From a virus, in IMG/VR virus record IMGVR_UViG_3300006920_000144, positions 1-31,901 of that record: 31,901 nucleotides of DNA, one strand, 5' to 3'. A model generated the notes under the pieces. It was not told the DNA's origin. It did not search any database and was given only the letters and a program-made list of their open reading frames with translations. The number at the start of each line of letters is the position of its first letter. The stretch's first letter is position 1. The translations under genes and the position numbers were made by a program. Of the stretch, positions 23,474-30,987 are shown in pieces.

Positions 23474-23505
23474 TTGGTATACTGTTAAATAATTCGTATA
23501 TTTAG
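23474..23505 (+). promoter_or_regulatory. Bacteroidota-type promoter, near-leaderless
   Basis: TTG at 23474-23476, a 20-base spacer and TATATTTAG at 23497-23505. The ATG follows the box by only three bases (23509), so the transcript must start at or just before the start codon. Confidence 0.75.
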
Positions 23506-23508
23506 GGT

Positions 23509-23835
23509 ATGGCAGAAAAAAGAGGAAATACAGGAAAACTTAAATACGATTTTAATACCGCAGGAGTATTAGAAGTATGGTTGCCTAGACTCGAAGGATG
23601 GTATAGGACTACAGCAAAAGAGTTTCGATCATTTGACGGAAAGAGGAGAATTACTCAACCGGTAAAGGTGCAAGGTAAAGGAGAAGTTTTTAATGCTAAG
23701 ATGGAAGTAATCGTATATAGAGGACCTGTTTATGCTTCTGGAACAAATACAGAAGTGAAAAACACAGGTACAGGTAAAATCGTCAATACTCCTCACACAG
23801 ATAGATTAATAAAAATATCAGGAAATAGGTTATAA
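23509..23835 (+). CDS. Hypothetical protein
   Basis: The 108 residues are basic and predicted rich in beta-strand (YDFNTAGVLEVWLPRLEGWYR, KMEVIVYRGPVY). There is no Cys, signal peptide or recognised motif. It lies directly downstream of a promoter with practically no leader, and the next gene follows one base after its stop. Confidence 0.6.
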   Translation: MAEKRGNTGKLKYDFNTAGVLEVWLPRLEGWYRTTAKEFRSFDGKRRITQPVKVQGKGEVFNAKMEVIVYRGPVYASGTNTEVKNTGTGKIVNTPHTDRLIKISGNRL

Positions 23836-23836
23836 T

Positions 23837-24139
23837 ATGAAGAAATTAGTTTTTGGTAATAAGGATGACTTTGAGAGAATGTTTGATACTAAGAATGATC
23901 TTGGGATTACAGATGCTATTTACGAAAGTATACAAGAAGCTTTAGCAGATAAAAGAAAGACAGCTACCTTATTTGAAATCAGCTTTAACAACATAGAATT
24001 TACTTACGAAATAACATTAACATCTAGCCAGTGGGAACAGGCCCTAGACAGGTGTTTAGAGATTTACGAAACATTAGACGAGGGTGAAAGAGCATTGGAT
24101 GCTTATTTACTAAGAAAAGAAGTACTAAAACAGAAGTAG
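23837..24139 (+). CDS. Hypothetical acidic protein
   Basis: The 100 residues are acidic and helical, with a short beta region (TLFEISFNNIEFTYEITL) in the middle. There is no known family. It ends in TAG one base before the next ATG (TAGtATG), the same junction as before cysC. Confidence 0.55.
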   Translation: MKKLVFGNKDDFERMFDTKNDLGITDAIYESIQEALADKRKTATLFEISFNNIEFTYEITLTSSQWEQALDRCLEIYETLDEGERALDAYLLRKEVLKQK

Positions 24140-24140
24140 T

Positions 24141-24383
24141 ATGAACAGAGCTGACTACCTTAAGATGAGAAATGCACAACATATAAATATAGGAACTGTG
24201 TATACGTATTATTCTGAGAAGAGAAGAGAGAAAGGGCAAGACGTACTTCCGGAAAGTATCTTTACCCAGACCTTTCCGATGTATATGCAATTCGCAGGAG
24301 AAGAAGTAATCTCTCACTTAGATAAGGAGTTTAAGGTTCAAGTTTTATCTGACAAAGACGGAACTTTCTTAAAGGCTTTTTAA
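24141..24383 (+). CDS. Hypothetical protein
   Basis: The 80 residues have no signal peptide and no motif I recognise. An aromatic and basic N-terminal half (YTYYSEKRREKG) is followed by an alpha-beta C-terminal part. It is cotranscribed with the two genes before it. Confidence 0.5.
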   Translation: MNRADYLKMRNAQHINIGTVYTYYSEKRREKGQDVLPESIFTQTFPMYMQFAGEEVISHLDKEFKVQVLSDKDGTFLKAF

Positions 24384-24399
24384 GAAGTTACTTAATTAG

Positions 24400-24431
24400 T
24401 TGCTTTACTTAGGTATATTTCATATATTTAG
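24400..24431 (+). promoter_or_regulatory. Bacteroidota-type promoter
   Basis: TTG at 24400-24402, a 20-base spacer and TATATTTAG at 24423-24431, followed by a short A-rich leader to the DUF932 gene at 24459. Confidence 0.8.
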
Positions 24432-24458
24432 GTATAGAAATAAATAAAAGGTTATATC

Positions 24459-25304
24459 ATGGAAAATGAAATTATTACAAAATTCGAAAAAGGTTTAAAT
24501 TCTTACCTTACAAAAGAACAAGTACGTAAACAATGTCCAGTTGCTTTCGCTAAAGGAGCTACTAACCCAGACGTTACCGATAAGTACTTATTTGTTAACT
24601 CCGAGACAATTATTGACGATTTAGCAAAGTTAGGATGGAAACCTGTTACAGCTGCTATGAGAAAGAGTAGGGGTGCTAGTACGATCTATTCAAAGCATAT
24701 GATCTCATTTCAAAACCCTGACATTATTATTAAAGGTAAAGAAGGAGATGACGCATTTCCAAGGATTATTATGTCAAACAGTCATGACGGATTACAATCA
24801 TTCAGATTCTCAGTAGGAATATTTAGGTTAGTATGCTCAAACGGACTAGTAGTTGCTGATGAAAAATTCTCAGACTTTCGTATCGCACACAAAGGGTATA
24901 CTTTTACAGAACTTAGAGAAGTCGTTGACCAGGCAGTAAAGGATCTTCCAAAGAGAGTAGAGGTGATGAATCAAATGAAGAAAAAGGTACTTACTCAAGA
25001 AGAAAAGAATCAACTTGCACTAGATGCTTTACTAATTAGAGCAGGAGTTAAAGAAGAGGATAAATCAAAGTACGAGTATGATGAAGAAACAATTGAAGAT
25101 ATACTAGAGCCTAAAAGAAAAGCCGATGAAGGAGATGACCTTTGGGCAGTCTTTAATATTATTCAAGAAAAAATCACTCAAGGAGACTTCCATGCAGCAC
25201 TAAAAGGTGCTAAAGTTAGAAAAGTTCGCAAGATTACTTCTTTTGAAAAAGACCTTGAAGTAAATAAAAAACTATTCAGACTAGCTTCTGACTTAGTACA
25301 ATAG
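24459..25304 (+). CDS. DUF932 family phage protein
   Basis: The 281 residues match DUF932, a family common on phages and plasmids (also modelled as TIGR03299): early FVNSETIIDDLAKLGW, RIIMSNSHDGLQSFRFSVGIFRLVCSNGLVV (about 107-137) and a helical C-terminal half. The function is unknown; links to replication or plasmid maintenance are guesses. It is a single-gene unit: own promoter before, hairpin terminator after. Confidence 0.85.
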   Translation: MENEIITKFEKGLNSYLTKEQVRKQCPVAFAKGATNPDVTDKYLFVNSETIIDDLAKLGWKPVTAAMRKSRGASTIYSKHMISFQNPDIIIKGKEGDDAFPRIIMSNSHDGLQSFRFSVGIFRLVCSNGLVVADEKFSDFRIAHKGYTFTELREVVDQAVKDLPKRVEVMNQMKKKVLTQEEKNQLALDALLIRAGVKEEDKSKYEYDEETIEDILEPKRKADEGDDLWAVFNIIQEKITQGDFHAALKGAKVRKVRKITSFEKDLEVNKKLFRLASDLVQ

Positions 25305-25310
25305 TAATGG

Positions 25311-25327
25311 GCTCTGAAAGAGCTTTT
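25311..25327 (+). terminator. Intrinsic terminator after DUF932 gene
   Basis: GCTCT (25311-25315) pairs with AGAGC (25319-25323) around GAA, followed by TTTT. It is short but well placed seven bases after the stop. Confidence 0.6.
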
Positions 25328-25353
25328 AATTAAACTTAACCTACTTAGATTAT

Positions 25354-25428
25354 ATGAACAATAACAATGAATGCTACTTTATCTCATCCCGGAAAGTAAA
25401 TGCAAAGATTACCCCAACAGTGATGTAA
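25354..25428 (+). CDS. Possible 24-residue peptide or broken gene start
   Basis: A short frame (ECYFISSRKVNAKITPTV) ends in TAA. The frame continues in the same phase after the stop as the next entry, so the two may be halves of one small gene split by a nonsense mutation. Support is weak. Confidence 0.25.
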   Translation: MNNNNECYFISSRKVNAKITPTVM

Positions 25429-25431
25429 GGA

Positions 25432-25548
25432 ATGCATATTGAAATAAAAAGAATAACCTACCAACAGTTAGAAAGAAAGCCAAGAGGAAGAAGTATAACT
25501 AGGTCGTTTACGAACGTTAAAACAAATCAAAAATTTATATTTTACTAA
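25432..25548 (+). CDS. Hypothetical 38-residue basic peptide
   Basis: The ATG comes three bases after the previous TAA and in the same frame. The product is Arg/Lys-rich (KRITYQQLERKPRGRSITR). It ends one base before the next gene. It may be the second half of a single gene with 25354-25428. Confidence 0.3.
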   Translation: MHIEIKRITYQQLERKPRGRSITRSFTNVKTNQKFIFY

Positions 25549-25549
25549 T

Positions 25550-25753
25550 ATGGAAAGATTAGGTACAATTATAGCAGTAGTGGTAGTAGTGGTGGCAATA
25601 GCCATACTACTAGCATGGACATTACAACTGCTGTGGAACGGATGTTTACTATCTGCAGTAGACGGAACACATCCAATCTCATTCTGGCAAGCATTAGGAC
25701 TTAACCTGCTTTGTGGAATATTATTTAGAAACTCTAACACATCTAAGAAATAA
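25550..25753 (+). CDS. Small membrane protein
   Basis: The 67 residues have a strongly hydrophobic N-terminal helix (7-29, Val-rich) and a second weak one (44-58). The role is unknown. Its stop overlaps the next ATG (TAATG), so the pair is coupled. Confidence 0.55.
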   Translation: MERLGTIIAVVVVVVAIAILLAWTLQLLWNGCLLSAVDGTHPISFWQALGLNLLCGILFRNSNTSKK

Positions 25754-26001
25754 TGATAGGACTAATTAGTATATTAGCTTTATTCTGCGTAGGGTTACTG
25801 ATCGACGTGTCTATGCTTAGGAATAGAGTGAGAGAGTTAGAAAGGTCGACTGCTTTAGTTAAGACCCAAAAGACATTTATAGAACTGTCCCAAAAATTCT
25901 TCGATAAGACATCTGATGCTATCAGTTCCCTTGAGGACCAGATAGATTCTCTCGAAGACAGGGTAGATGAAATCGAGAAAAAGACGGACCATGAGAAATA
26001 G
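25753..26001 (+). CDS. Membrane-anchored coiled-coil protein
   Basis: The 82 residues comprise an N-terminal transmembrane helix (2-17) then a near-continuous coiled coil with heptads (LRNRVRELERS, ISSLEDQIDSLEDRVDEIEKK). The topology resembles an i-spanin, but the lysis region is elsewhere in the window. It overlaps the beta-barrel gene by 11 bases. Confidence 0.55.
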   Translation: MIGLISILALFCVGLLIDVSMLRNRVRELERSTALVKTQKTFIELSQKFFDKTSDAISSLEDQIDSLEDRVDEIEKKTDHEK

Positions 26002-26494
26002 AGTTGTAATATTTACAGCAATACTGCTAATACCCCTACTAGCCTACACACAGGATATAGGATTTCAATACTTTATACTCTCAGATCCTGTAGCTACCGC
26101 TAAAGATGGGATTAACGTAGGAGGAGGTATAGAATACCAGATGACTCAGATGTACTTTAATGCACAGGTGTTTGTATTTCCGGACTTAAATGGGAAGACT
26201 TACTTTGAACTAAGTGCAACACCTTTGGGATTTAATATTCATAACAGAAGTAGGACAGCAAGAGCCTATACAGGAATAAAGCTGGGTATTATTAAGAGAG
26301 AACTTTACGGATCATATCCTTTAGTAGGGTTTCAAATAGGAGGAGATATTTTTATAGGTAAGTCTAATTTCTTCATAGGAGGATTGTGGAGTTACGATAC
26401 TAGAGAAGATATGGTGATATGGGACCAAGACTTAGATAGTGAATGGAAACTTAACGGACTAATTAGGGTAGGTAAGAGATTTAAGAGATTATGA
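25991..26494 (+). CDS. Exported outer-membrane beta-barrel-like protein
   Basis: The 167 residues have a signal peptide (hydrophobic 4-17, likely cleavage near AYTQ) followed by alternating polar/hydrophobic strands with many Gly and aromatic residues (VGGGIEYQM, YFNAQVFVFP, AYTGIKLGII, VGFQIGGDIFIG, LNGLIRVGKRF). It ends in a strand near the C-terminus, as barrel proteins do. It probably sits in the outer membrane of the infected cell. Blocking receptor use by competing phages is one plausible role. The ATG at 25991 gives the proper signal peptide. Confidence 0.6.
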   Translation: MRNRVVIFTAILLIPLLAYTQDIGFQYFILSDPVATAKDGINVGGGIEYQMTQMYFNAQVFVFPDLNGKTYFELSATPLGFNIHNRSRTARAYTGIKLGIIKRELYGSYPLVGFQIGGDIFIGKSNFFIGGLWSYDTREDMVIWDQDLDSEWKLNGLIRVGKRFKRL

Positions 26495-26700
26495 TAAGAC
26501 TAGCAATATTTTTCGCACTTATGGGATTCATAAACTTCATAGGCTTAGGGCCTCAAGTAGAAAATCCTGTAGAGTATTATGAACAATCTCCACCATGGAG
26601 GAAGCTACTAATGGGAGCATATGTAATCAGCTGCGTACTTGGGGATGTCATAATAATAGTAGGACTAATGTACGCATTATTTTTAGCAGAATGGAATTAA
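26491..26700 (+). CDS. Small two-helix membrane protein
   Basis: The 69 residues have hydrophobic segments near 3-19 and 40-66, joined by a polar loop with PPWRK. It overlaps the barrel gene by four bases (ATGA). The role is unknown. Confidence 0.55.
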   Translation: MIRLAIFFALMGFINFIGLGPQVENPVEYYEQSPPWRKLLMGAYVISCVLGDVIIIVGLMYALFLAEWN

Positions 26701-26759
26701 AGGATGTGGTGGTAGTTGTACCATTAGCAGAAATAACCGGAATATTAGATATTGATTAA
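26691..26759 (+). CDS. Possible 22-residue peptide
   Basis: A short frame (KDVVVVVPLAEITGILDID) starts inside the end of the previous gene. It may be real, as overlaps are common here, or chance. There is no homology I can name. Confidence 0.2.
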   Translation: MELKDVVVVVPLAEITGILDID

Positions 26760-26783
26760 TATAAGACTTTAACACTTAGCACT

Positions 26784-26814
26784 TTGATATTTAAAATATA
26801 TTTCGTATATTTAG
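26784..26814 (+). promoter_or_regulatory. Bacteroidota-type promoter (19-base spacer)
   Basis: TTG at 26784-26786 and TATATTTAG at 26806-26814. The spacer is one base shorter than in the others. An A-rich leader follows to the lipoprotein gene at 26849. Confidence 0.7.
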
Positions 26815-26848
26815 AAACAATTAAAAACTATTTAAATAAATTAACAAA

Positions 26849-27121
26849 ATGAAAAAAGTATTATTAGTATTAGTATTATCCTTCGTAGGAGTAGGATGTG
26901 GAGAAGTTAGAAAATGTAATTACTCCGTAGAGGCGACTCGTTTCGATGCCACAGTCGATACATTAAATTTCATATTTTATTCTGATAATCCGAATCTAGT
27001 GTTGTTAGAGAATGGAACTATTAAAGCAGGTAACAATATACTATTAACAGACAGTGTCACTTCTTATAAGATACTGTTAAAAGATTGTGCAAAGGTTACA
27101 GATTCAATTCTAATACGTTAA
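26849..27121 (+). CDS. Small phage lipoprotein
   Basis: The 90 residues begin with a signal peptide with lipobox VGVGC (lipidated C17), then an exported domain with two further Cys (C23 and C79) that may form a disulfide. Predicted beta-rich. The envelope role is unknown; it is the second lipoprotein in the window and has its own promoter. Confidence 0.7.
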   Translation: MKKVLLVLVLSFVGVGCGEVRKCNYSVEATRFDATVDTLNFIFYSDNPNLVLLENGTIKAGNNILLTDSVTSYKILLKDCAKVTDSILIR

Positions 27122-27134
27122 TAGATAGAAGACC

Positions 27135-27335
27135 ATGACAATTACAGACGAAGAGAGAACCCAAATAGCTACACAAAACCTAGAAGAATTAGGATTTAGA
27201 AATCTCGAACCTGAAATGCAGAGTTATATGATACAAGCCTACGCATTAGGAATGTTGGAAATGAGCATAATTGACCAAGAGGAAGGTATTCTAGATACTC
27301 AAATTCAGATAAGTAAATTAAAAGGAAGCTTATGA
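27135..27335 (+). CDS. Hypothetical acidic protein
   Basis: The 66 residues are acidic and helical (EERTQIATQNLEELGF, SIIDQEEGILDTQIQ). There is no family I recognise. It overlaps the next small membrane gene by four bases (ATGA). Confidence 0.5.
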   Translation: MTITDEERTQIATQNLEELGFRNLEPEMQSYMIQAYALGMLEMSIIDQEEGILDTQIQISKLKGSL

Positions 27336-27511
27336 AGACATTCTTAATAGCATTATTAGCAATAGTAGCAATATACGCTACTTCGGCATTCATAACCCTG
27401 GAAATTAATCCTTTATTATGGTCAGAAACAGCTAGAGCGACAAGCTCGATATTTACATGTATAGCGATCTTTATAGCAATTTTCTGGGTCGCCATAGACC
27501 TTGAGGAGTAA
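27332..27511 (+). CDS. Small membrane protein
   Basis: The 59 residues have two hydrophobic helices (about 3-23 and 38-55) and very little outside the membrane. It is coupled to the previous gene. It could be a toxin-like or holin-like peptide; no evidence decides. Confidence 0.5.
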   Translation: MKTFLIALLAIVAIYATSAFITLEINPLLWSETARATSSIFTCIAIFIAIFWVAIDLEE

Positions 27512-27522
27512 GACAATCTTTG

Positions 27523-27738
27523 ATGAAAAGACCTGATAGAAAAGATTATATTAATAAGGCTACAAAAATACAATTGATAGCAGACCAAGAGTTATACATA
27601 GATTCTTTAGAAGCAGAAATAAAGCAATTACGTATAGGTAGTGTTAGCAAATCGTTTATTTGCCACGATGCAGATACTTATGGTGAGGGTGCAAAATGTA
27701 GCGAAATGTGTGTTGATTGTAGAGATTTTAATAAGTAA
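27523..27738 (+). CDS. Hypothetical protein with C-terminal Cys cluster
   Basis: The 71 residues comprise a helical, charged N-terminal half and a C-terminal stretch with four Cys (about positions 47, 59, 63 and 66) and one His, possibly metal-binding. I use ATG 27523 rather than the TTG three bases earlier. Confidence 0.5.
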   Translation: MKRPDRKDYINKATKIQLIADQELYIDSLEAEIKQLRIGSVSKSFICHDADTYGEGAKCSEMCVDCRDFNK

Positions 27739-27753
27739 AGAAAACTTATAACT

Positions 27754-28572
27754 ATGAAACAACCAATACAGGTAGTAATGCTACCAACAGAAGGTTACGG
27801 TAAAAAAGGACAGATTGTATATAATTGGGATATGGATTTAATTGTTCTAGAAAAAGATGCTCAAAAATCTAATTGCTGTAAACCTCAATACGCATACATC
27901 ACAGTATCACAAGATGTAGAGCCTATTCAAGTAGGTGATTGGGCTATGTATTTAGAGTGTGCTACTGAACGTAAACCTTTTAAAGATGCTGAACCTTATT
28001 TAGTTGAAGACATAGATGAAGTACATTGGAATGATAGAAAAATCATAGCAACTACTGACCCTAAGCTTACTAATTGTAATAAATGTAAATTAGATATACG
28101 TAATGAAGCTGGACATCATTATGATGGACAGTTAGTTAAACATAAATGCACATCTGTACCACAAGTACAACAATCATTCATAAAAGAATATGTTTCTAAT
28201 CCAGATGGAGAGTGGGAAGTTGAGTATGAAGTTAATCATAAATGTACTATAGAAGGAGTGACACCTTGTTTAACTGATATGAAACTTTGTGATGTTAATG
28301 GTTGTGAAACTTGGTATACTATTAAACTAAACCAAAACAATGAAGTTACTATTACTTCAGTTGAAACATGTCAACATCCATTTAAACGATTACATTGGGT
28401 AGGAACTAAAGTGTATTGTAATAAATGTAAAACTACATTAGTTAAACCTTCAAATGAGAAGATGTATAGTAGAGAAGAGGTTACTATATTATTTAACAAA
28501 CTTAATAGTGATTTTGAAATATATTCTAATTACAAAACAACTTTAAAAGATTGGATTAAAGAAAACTTATAA
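27754..28572 (+). CDS. Cysteine-rich hypothetical protein
   Basis: The 272 residues hold more than fifteen Cys in several pairs, including two CNKC motifs (about 108-111 and 227-230), suggesting two or more zinc ribbons, plus an N-terminal beta-rich part with VGDWAMYLEC. The codon choice is rich in T-ending and A-ending mixed codons (GGT, CGT, GAT, AAT) unlike the A-ending habit (GGA, AGA, ATA, GTA) of the neighbouring genes. This hints at a different origin. No function can be given. Confidence 0.6.
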   Translation: MKQPIQVVMLPTEGYGKKGQIVYNWDMDLIVLEKDAQKSNCCKPQYAYITVSQDVEPIQVGDWAMYLECATERKPFKDAEPYLVEDIDEVHWNDRKIIATTDPKLTNCNKCKLDIRNEAGHHYDGQLVKHKCTSVPQVQQSFIKEYVSNPDGEWEVEYEVNHKCTIEGVTPCLTDMKLCDVNGCETWYTIKLNQNNEVTITSVETCQHPFKRLHWVGTKVYCNKCKTTLVKPSNEKMYSREEVTILFNKLNSDFEIYSNYKTTLKDWIKENL

Positions 28573-28587
28573 TAACAGTAACAGTAT

Positions 28588-28794
28588 ATGGCTAAACAAC
28601 TCACTCCTTACAGGAATGTTATAGAGAAGATATTAAGAGAAAAGTACCCTTCCGGAAGCGTATTTACATCACACTTTGGAGCTCCTGATATAGTAAATGA
28701 AGATTTTAAATGGTATATAGACGATTACGGAGAAATATACCTTAAAGGGCAGAATCAGTTTAGGTTAGTTTACAACGATTGGGATTGGTCATGA
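28588..28794 (+). CDS. Hypothetical protein
   Basis: The 68 residues comprise a basic helical start (VIEKILREKYP) and then short beta strands with many aromatics (WYIDDYGEIYLKG, LVYNDWDW). There is no known family. It overlaps the next gene by four bases (ATGA). Confidence 0.5.
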   Translation: MAKQLTPYRNVIEKILREKYPSGSVFTSHFGAPDIVNEDFKWYIDDYGEIYLKGQNQFRLVYNDWDWS

Positions 28795-28961
28795 AATGGA
28801 GTAAAGAATTACCGGAGAAATCAGGAAAGTATGTTGTACAGACTAAGAGTAACGTATTAGCAACAATACGTACAATAGATGCTACACTAACTTACCAGAA
28901 AGGAAACAAGCCAAAATGGTCTTTTAGTAATCAGAAATTTTACCAATACTTAAGTTGCTAA
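28791..28961 (+). CDS. Hypothetical protein
   Basis: The 56 residues start WSKELPEKSGKYVVQTKSN, like the small WxxxxPxxxGxYLV beta-domain family frequent in phages, whose role is unknown. I take the ATG at 28791, overlapping the upstream stop. Confidence 0.5.
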   Translation: MKWSKELPEKSGKYVVQTKSNVLATIRTIDATLTYQKGNKPKWSFSNQKFYQYLSC

Positions 28962-28986
28962 ACTATAATATCTTTCGTATATTTAG
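28955..28986 (+). promoter_or_regulatory. Bacteroidota-type promoter
   Basis: TTG at 28955-28957, a 20-base spacer and TATATTTAG at 28978-28986. The TTG lies in the last codons of the previous gene. A 26-base A/T-rich leader leads to the ATG at 29013. Confidence 0.8.
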
Positions 28987-29012
28987 GTATTATTAAACAA
29001 AATTAATTAGTT

Positions 29013-29384
29013 ATGCCATACAAGAAACGCAGTCCTTTTATAAAGGAAGAAATCCCTCAAGAGATCTTAGAAAGAGACTCGAAGAAAGTAAGAAGAGTTC
29101 AAAGTAGGTGGTGCGGACTCCGGTCACTTACAAAACAACAGCAAAACGCACTAAATCTTAGAACACAGGTAGAATTTTTAAAACCAGTCTCGGAAAGGTG
29201 TAAGCCATTAGCGATAGCTAAGGAAGTCTTCACAAGTAGAACATTAAGAGCAGATGTAAAGACATGGCTACTGCAAGTAGGACAGGCACAGGAGAAGAAA
29301 TCGACAAAAGAACATGTAGATGTTTACGAAAAGACATTAGAACAGCAACTACGTTCCTACCGGGCTACACACAGTACACAGTAG
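29013..29384 (+). CDS. Hypothetical basic helical protein
   Basis: The 123 residues are rich in Lys, Arg and Gln and probably all-helical. They could bind nucleic acid, but no motif shows it. The gene ends in TAG and stands alone behind its own promoter. Confidence 0.55.
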   Translation: MPYKKRSPFIKEEIPQEILERDSKKVRRVQSRWCGLRSLTKQQQNALNLRTQVEFLKPVSERCKPLAIAKEVFTSRTLRADVKTWLLQVGQAQEKKSTKEHVDVYEKTLEQQLRSYRATHSTQ

Positions 29385-29426
29385 GTAGGTCTGCTACGAT
29401 TTCTATAATGTTAAAAAAAAGAAAAG

Positions 29427-29591
29427 ATGGGAATAATAATTGAAAAAGAAAGTGAAGAAGTTTATACAGACCGTAACTACCAAAACGAGATTATAGAATA
29501 CCATCTACCGTTAGTTAATCAAAGTATAGCCTACAAATGGGAAGGAGCTATTTCCGGAAGCAATAGTAAGAATAGTCAAACAGAATTATGA
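29427..29591 (+). CDS. Hypothetical 54-residue protein
   Basis: A short acidic N-terminal half (EKESEEVYTDRNYQNEII) is followed by a polar tail. The next very short frame starts on its stop (ATGA). No family is known. Confidence 0.4.
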   Translation: MGIIIEKESEEVYTDRNYQNEIIEYHLPLVNQSIAYKWEGAISGSNSKNSQTEL

Positions 29592-29647
29592 CACGAATAG
29601 GTCTAATTAAAGAAATCCTAAGAATATCAGAGAAGCTTAAAACCTAA
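29588..29647 (+). CDS. Possible 19-residue peptide
   Basis: A tiny frame (TRIGLIKEILRISEKLKT) would form one amphipathic helix. It overlaps the previous stop as ATGA, the common coupling in this genome. Too short to be sure. Confidence 0.25.
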   Translation: MTRIGLIKEILRISEKLKT

Positions 29648-29665
29648 GAAGGTATAGAGACTTTA

Positions 29666-29872
29666 ATGATTATACAAGATTTAGAACTACTTATAGAATC
29701 GTATGAGAAGGGGTTAGAGAATGACAGAGAGAAGAACATAAGAGATACACTTAACTATGCTAAAAGTGAAATGGCTGAGCTAATACGACCTAAGCTAGGA
29801 AAGACAATGACACCGTACCGATCAGCTAAACTAGATATTCTTCCAAAAGTTATAAAAATACTAGAGAGGTAA
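29666..29872 (+). CDS. Hypothetical helical protein
   Basis: The 68 residues are charged and predicted helical throughout (LELLIESYEKGLENDREKN, LPKVIKILER). There are no motifs. It ends directly at the start of the next promoter. Confidence 0.5.
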   Translation: MIIQDLELLIESYEKGLENDREKNIRDTLNYAKSEMAELIRPKLGKTMTPYRSAKLDILPKVIKILER

Positions 29873-29874
29873 AG

Positions 29875-29906
29875 TTGATTGACATAGTTATTATTCGTAT
29901 ATTTAG
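29875..29906 (+). promoter_or_regulatory. Bacteroidota-type promoter
   Basis: TTG at 29875-29877, a 20-base spacer and TATATTTAG at 29898-29906, followed by an A-rich leader to the hydrolase at 29928. Confidence 0.8.
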
Positions 29907-29927
29907 GTATAATTAAAACAATAGGTT

Positions 29928-30389
29928 ATGAAAAAAATAGTATATCTACACGGTTTAGAAAGCGAACAGGGAGGTTATAAAGTGAATTTCTTATCAACAA
30001 AAGGGATGGTTTATGCACCCGGAATGAATTATGAAACTTTAAACTTACATGAGTTTATACTTACATTAGGTATTCCTGATTTAATTATTGGCTCTAGTAT
30101 GGGTGGTTATGTTGCGGATGTTATTGGTTCAAGATTAGGAGTTGATGTTTTATTATTTAATCCTGCTTTACATAGCAGAGAAATAGACCCAGATTATGAA
30201 TATTATAATAATACTTATAAACGTACCATTATTTTAGGTACTGAAGATAATGTTATTAATCCTGAGTTAACTAAGAAGTTATGGTCTATTTTTGGTAATA
30301 AAGCTGAATATGATGAAATTGAGGGTATGGGACATAGGACGCCACTTGATGTTTTTACCACTATGTATAGTAAACATACTTACTTATGA
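29928..30389 (+). CDS. YqiA/YcfP-like alpha/beta hydrolase (esterase)
   Basis: The 153 residues contain YLHGLES (6-12) as the oxyanion-side HG, GSSMGG (55-60) with nucleophile S57, GTEDNVINP (104-112) with acid D107, and GMGHR (133-137) with H136, a full Ser-Asp-His triad. Size and motifs match the small YqiA/YcfP esterases. The substrate is unknown. Codons are T-ending rich (ATT, GGT, GTT), unlike most neighbours. It overlaps the next gene by four bases. Confidence 0.8.
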   Translation: MKKIVYLHGLESEQGGYKVNFLSTKGMVYAPGMNYETLNLHEFILTLGIPDLIIGSSMGGYVADVIGSRLGVDVLLFNPALHSREIDPDYEYYNNTYKRTIILGTEDNVINPELTKKLWSIFGNKAEYDEIEGMGHRTPLDVFTTMYSKHTYL

Positions 30390-30919
30390 TTAAATTAATA
30401 GACCTTCTAAATGAGATAGATATACCAAAAAATAAATGGAAACCTATATCATCATCAGAACTTAAAGATGTAGAAGGTAACATCTTAGACTTAATTCAAA
30501 ATGCTTACGGACCAATTGGCGGTCACCCTAACTATAAATCAGTAAGTGATTTAGCAGGTTCAGATTATGAAGTTATCGACTTAGATGATGACCCAGAAAT
30601 AGATGCTGTTACAGTAACTAAAAAAAGATCAGGTGGAACTAAGTATGTTGGTTTAGGACATGATGGTTCAAGCCAAGGTAAAAGAGGTTCAATAGGTCGT
30701 ACAATAAGTAAATTAAGTAATTCCGGAACCTATATTGAAGCATCAGGTAAAATGGCTGATATCTTATCTAAGGCAAATGTAACACAAGTTACAGACGAAG
30801 ACACAATACGTAAGGCCCTTAAGGGTAAAGAAATAGAAATGTATGACGATGGTTCATATGATCGTGTTTTAGGAGGAAAAAAATATAGAAAAGTAATGTT
30901 CGGAAAACCAACAGTATGA
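30386..30919 (+). CDS. Hypothetical protein with capsid-targeting-like N-terminus
   Basis: The 177 residues start MIKLIDLLNEID. This fits the short leader of T4-type internal proteins, which ends in L/I-x-E and is removed by the prohead protease during packaging into the capsid. The rest (IGGHPNYKSVSDLAGSDYEVIDLDDDPEIDAV... and GLGHDGSSQGKRG) is a mixed domain without a family I can name. If the leader is real, the protein travels inside the virion. It is coupled to the hydrolase (ATGA). Confidence 0.55.
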   Translation: MIKLIDLLNEIDIPKNKWKPISSSELKDVEGNILDLIQNAYGPIGGHPNYKSVSDLAGSDYEVIDLDDDPEIDAVTVTKKRSGGTKYVGLGHDGSSQGKRGSIGRTISKLSNSGTYIEASGKMADILSKANVTQVTDEDTIRKALKGKEIEMYDDGSYDRVLGGKKYRKVMFGKPTV

Positions 30920-30987
30920 TAAGTTTAATCTGTTAGAAAAGTAACTAATAATCTGTCAAAATACTTTAAAAGAACTTAAAGAAATAG

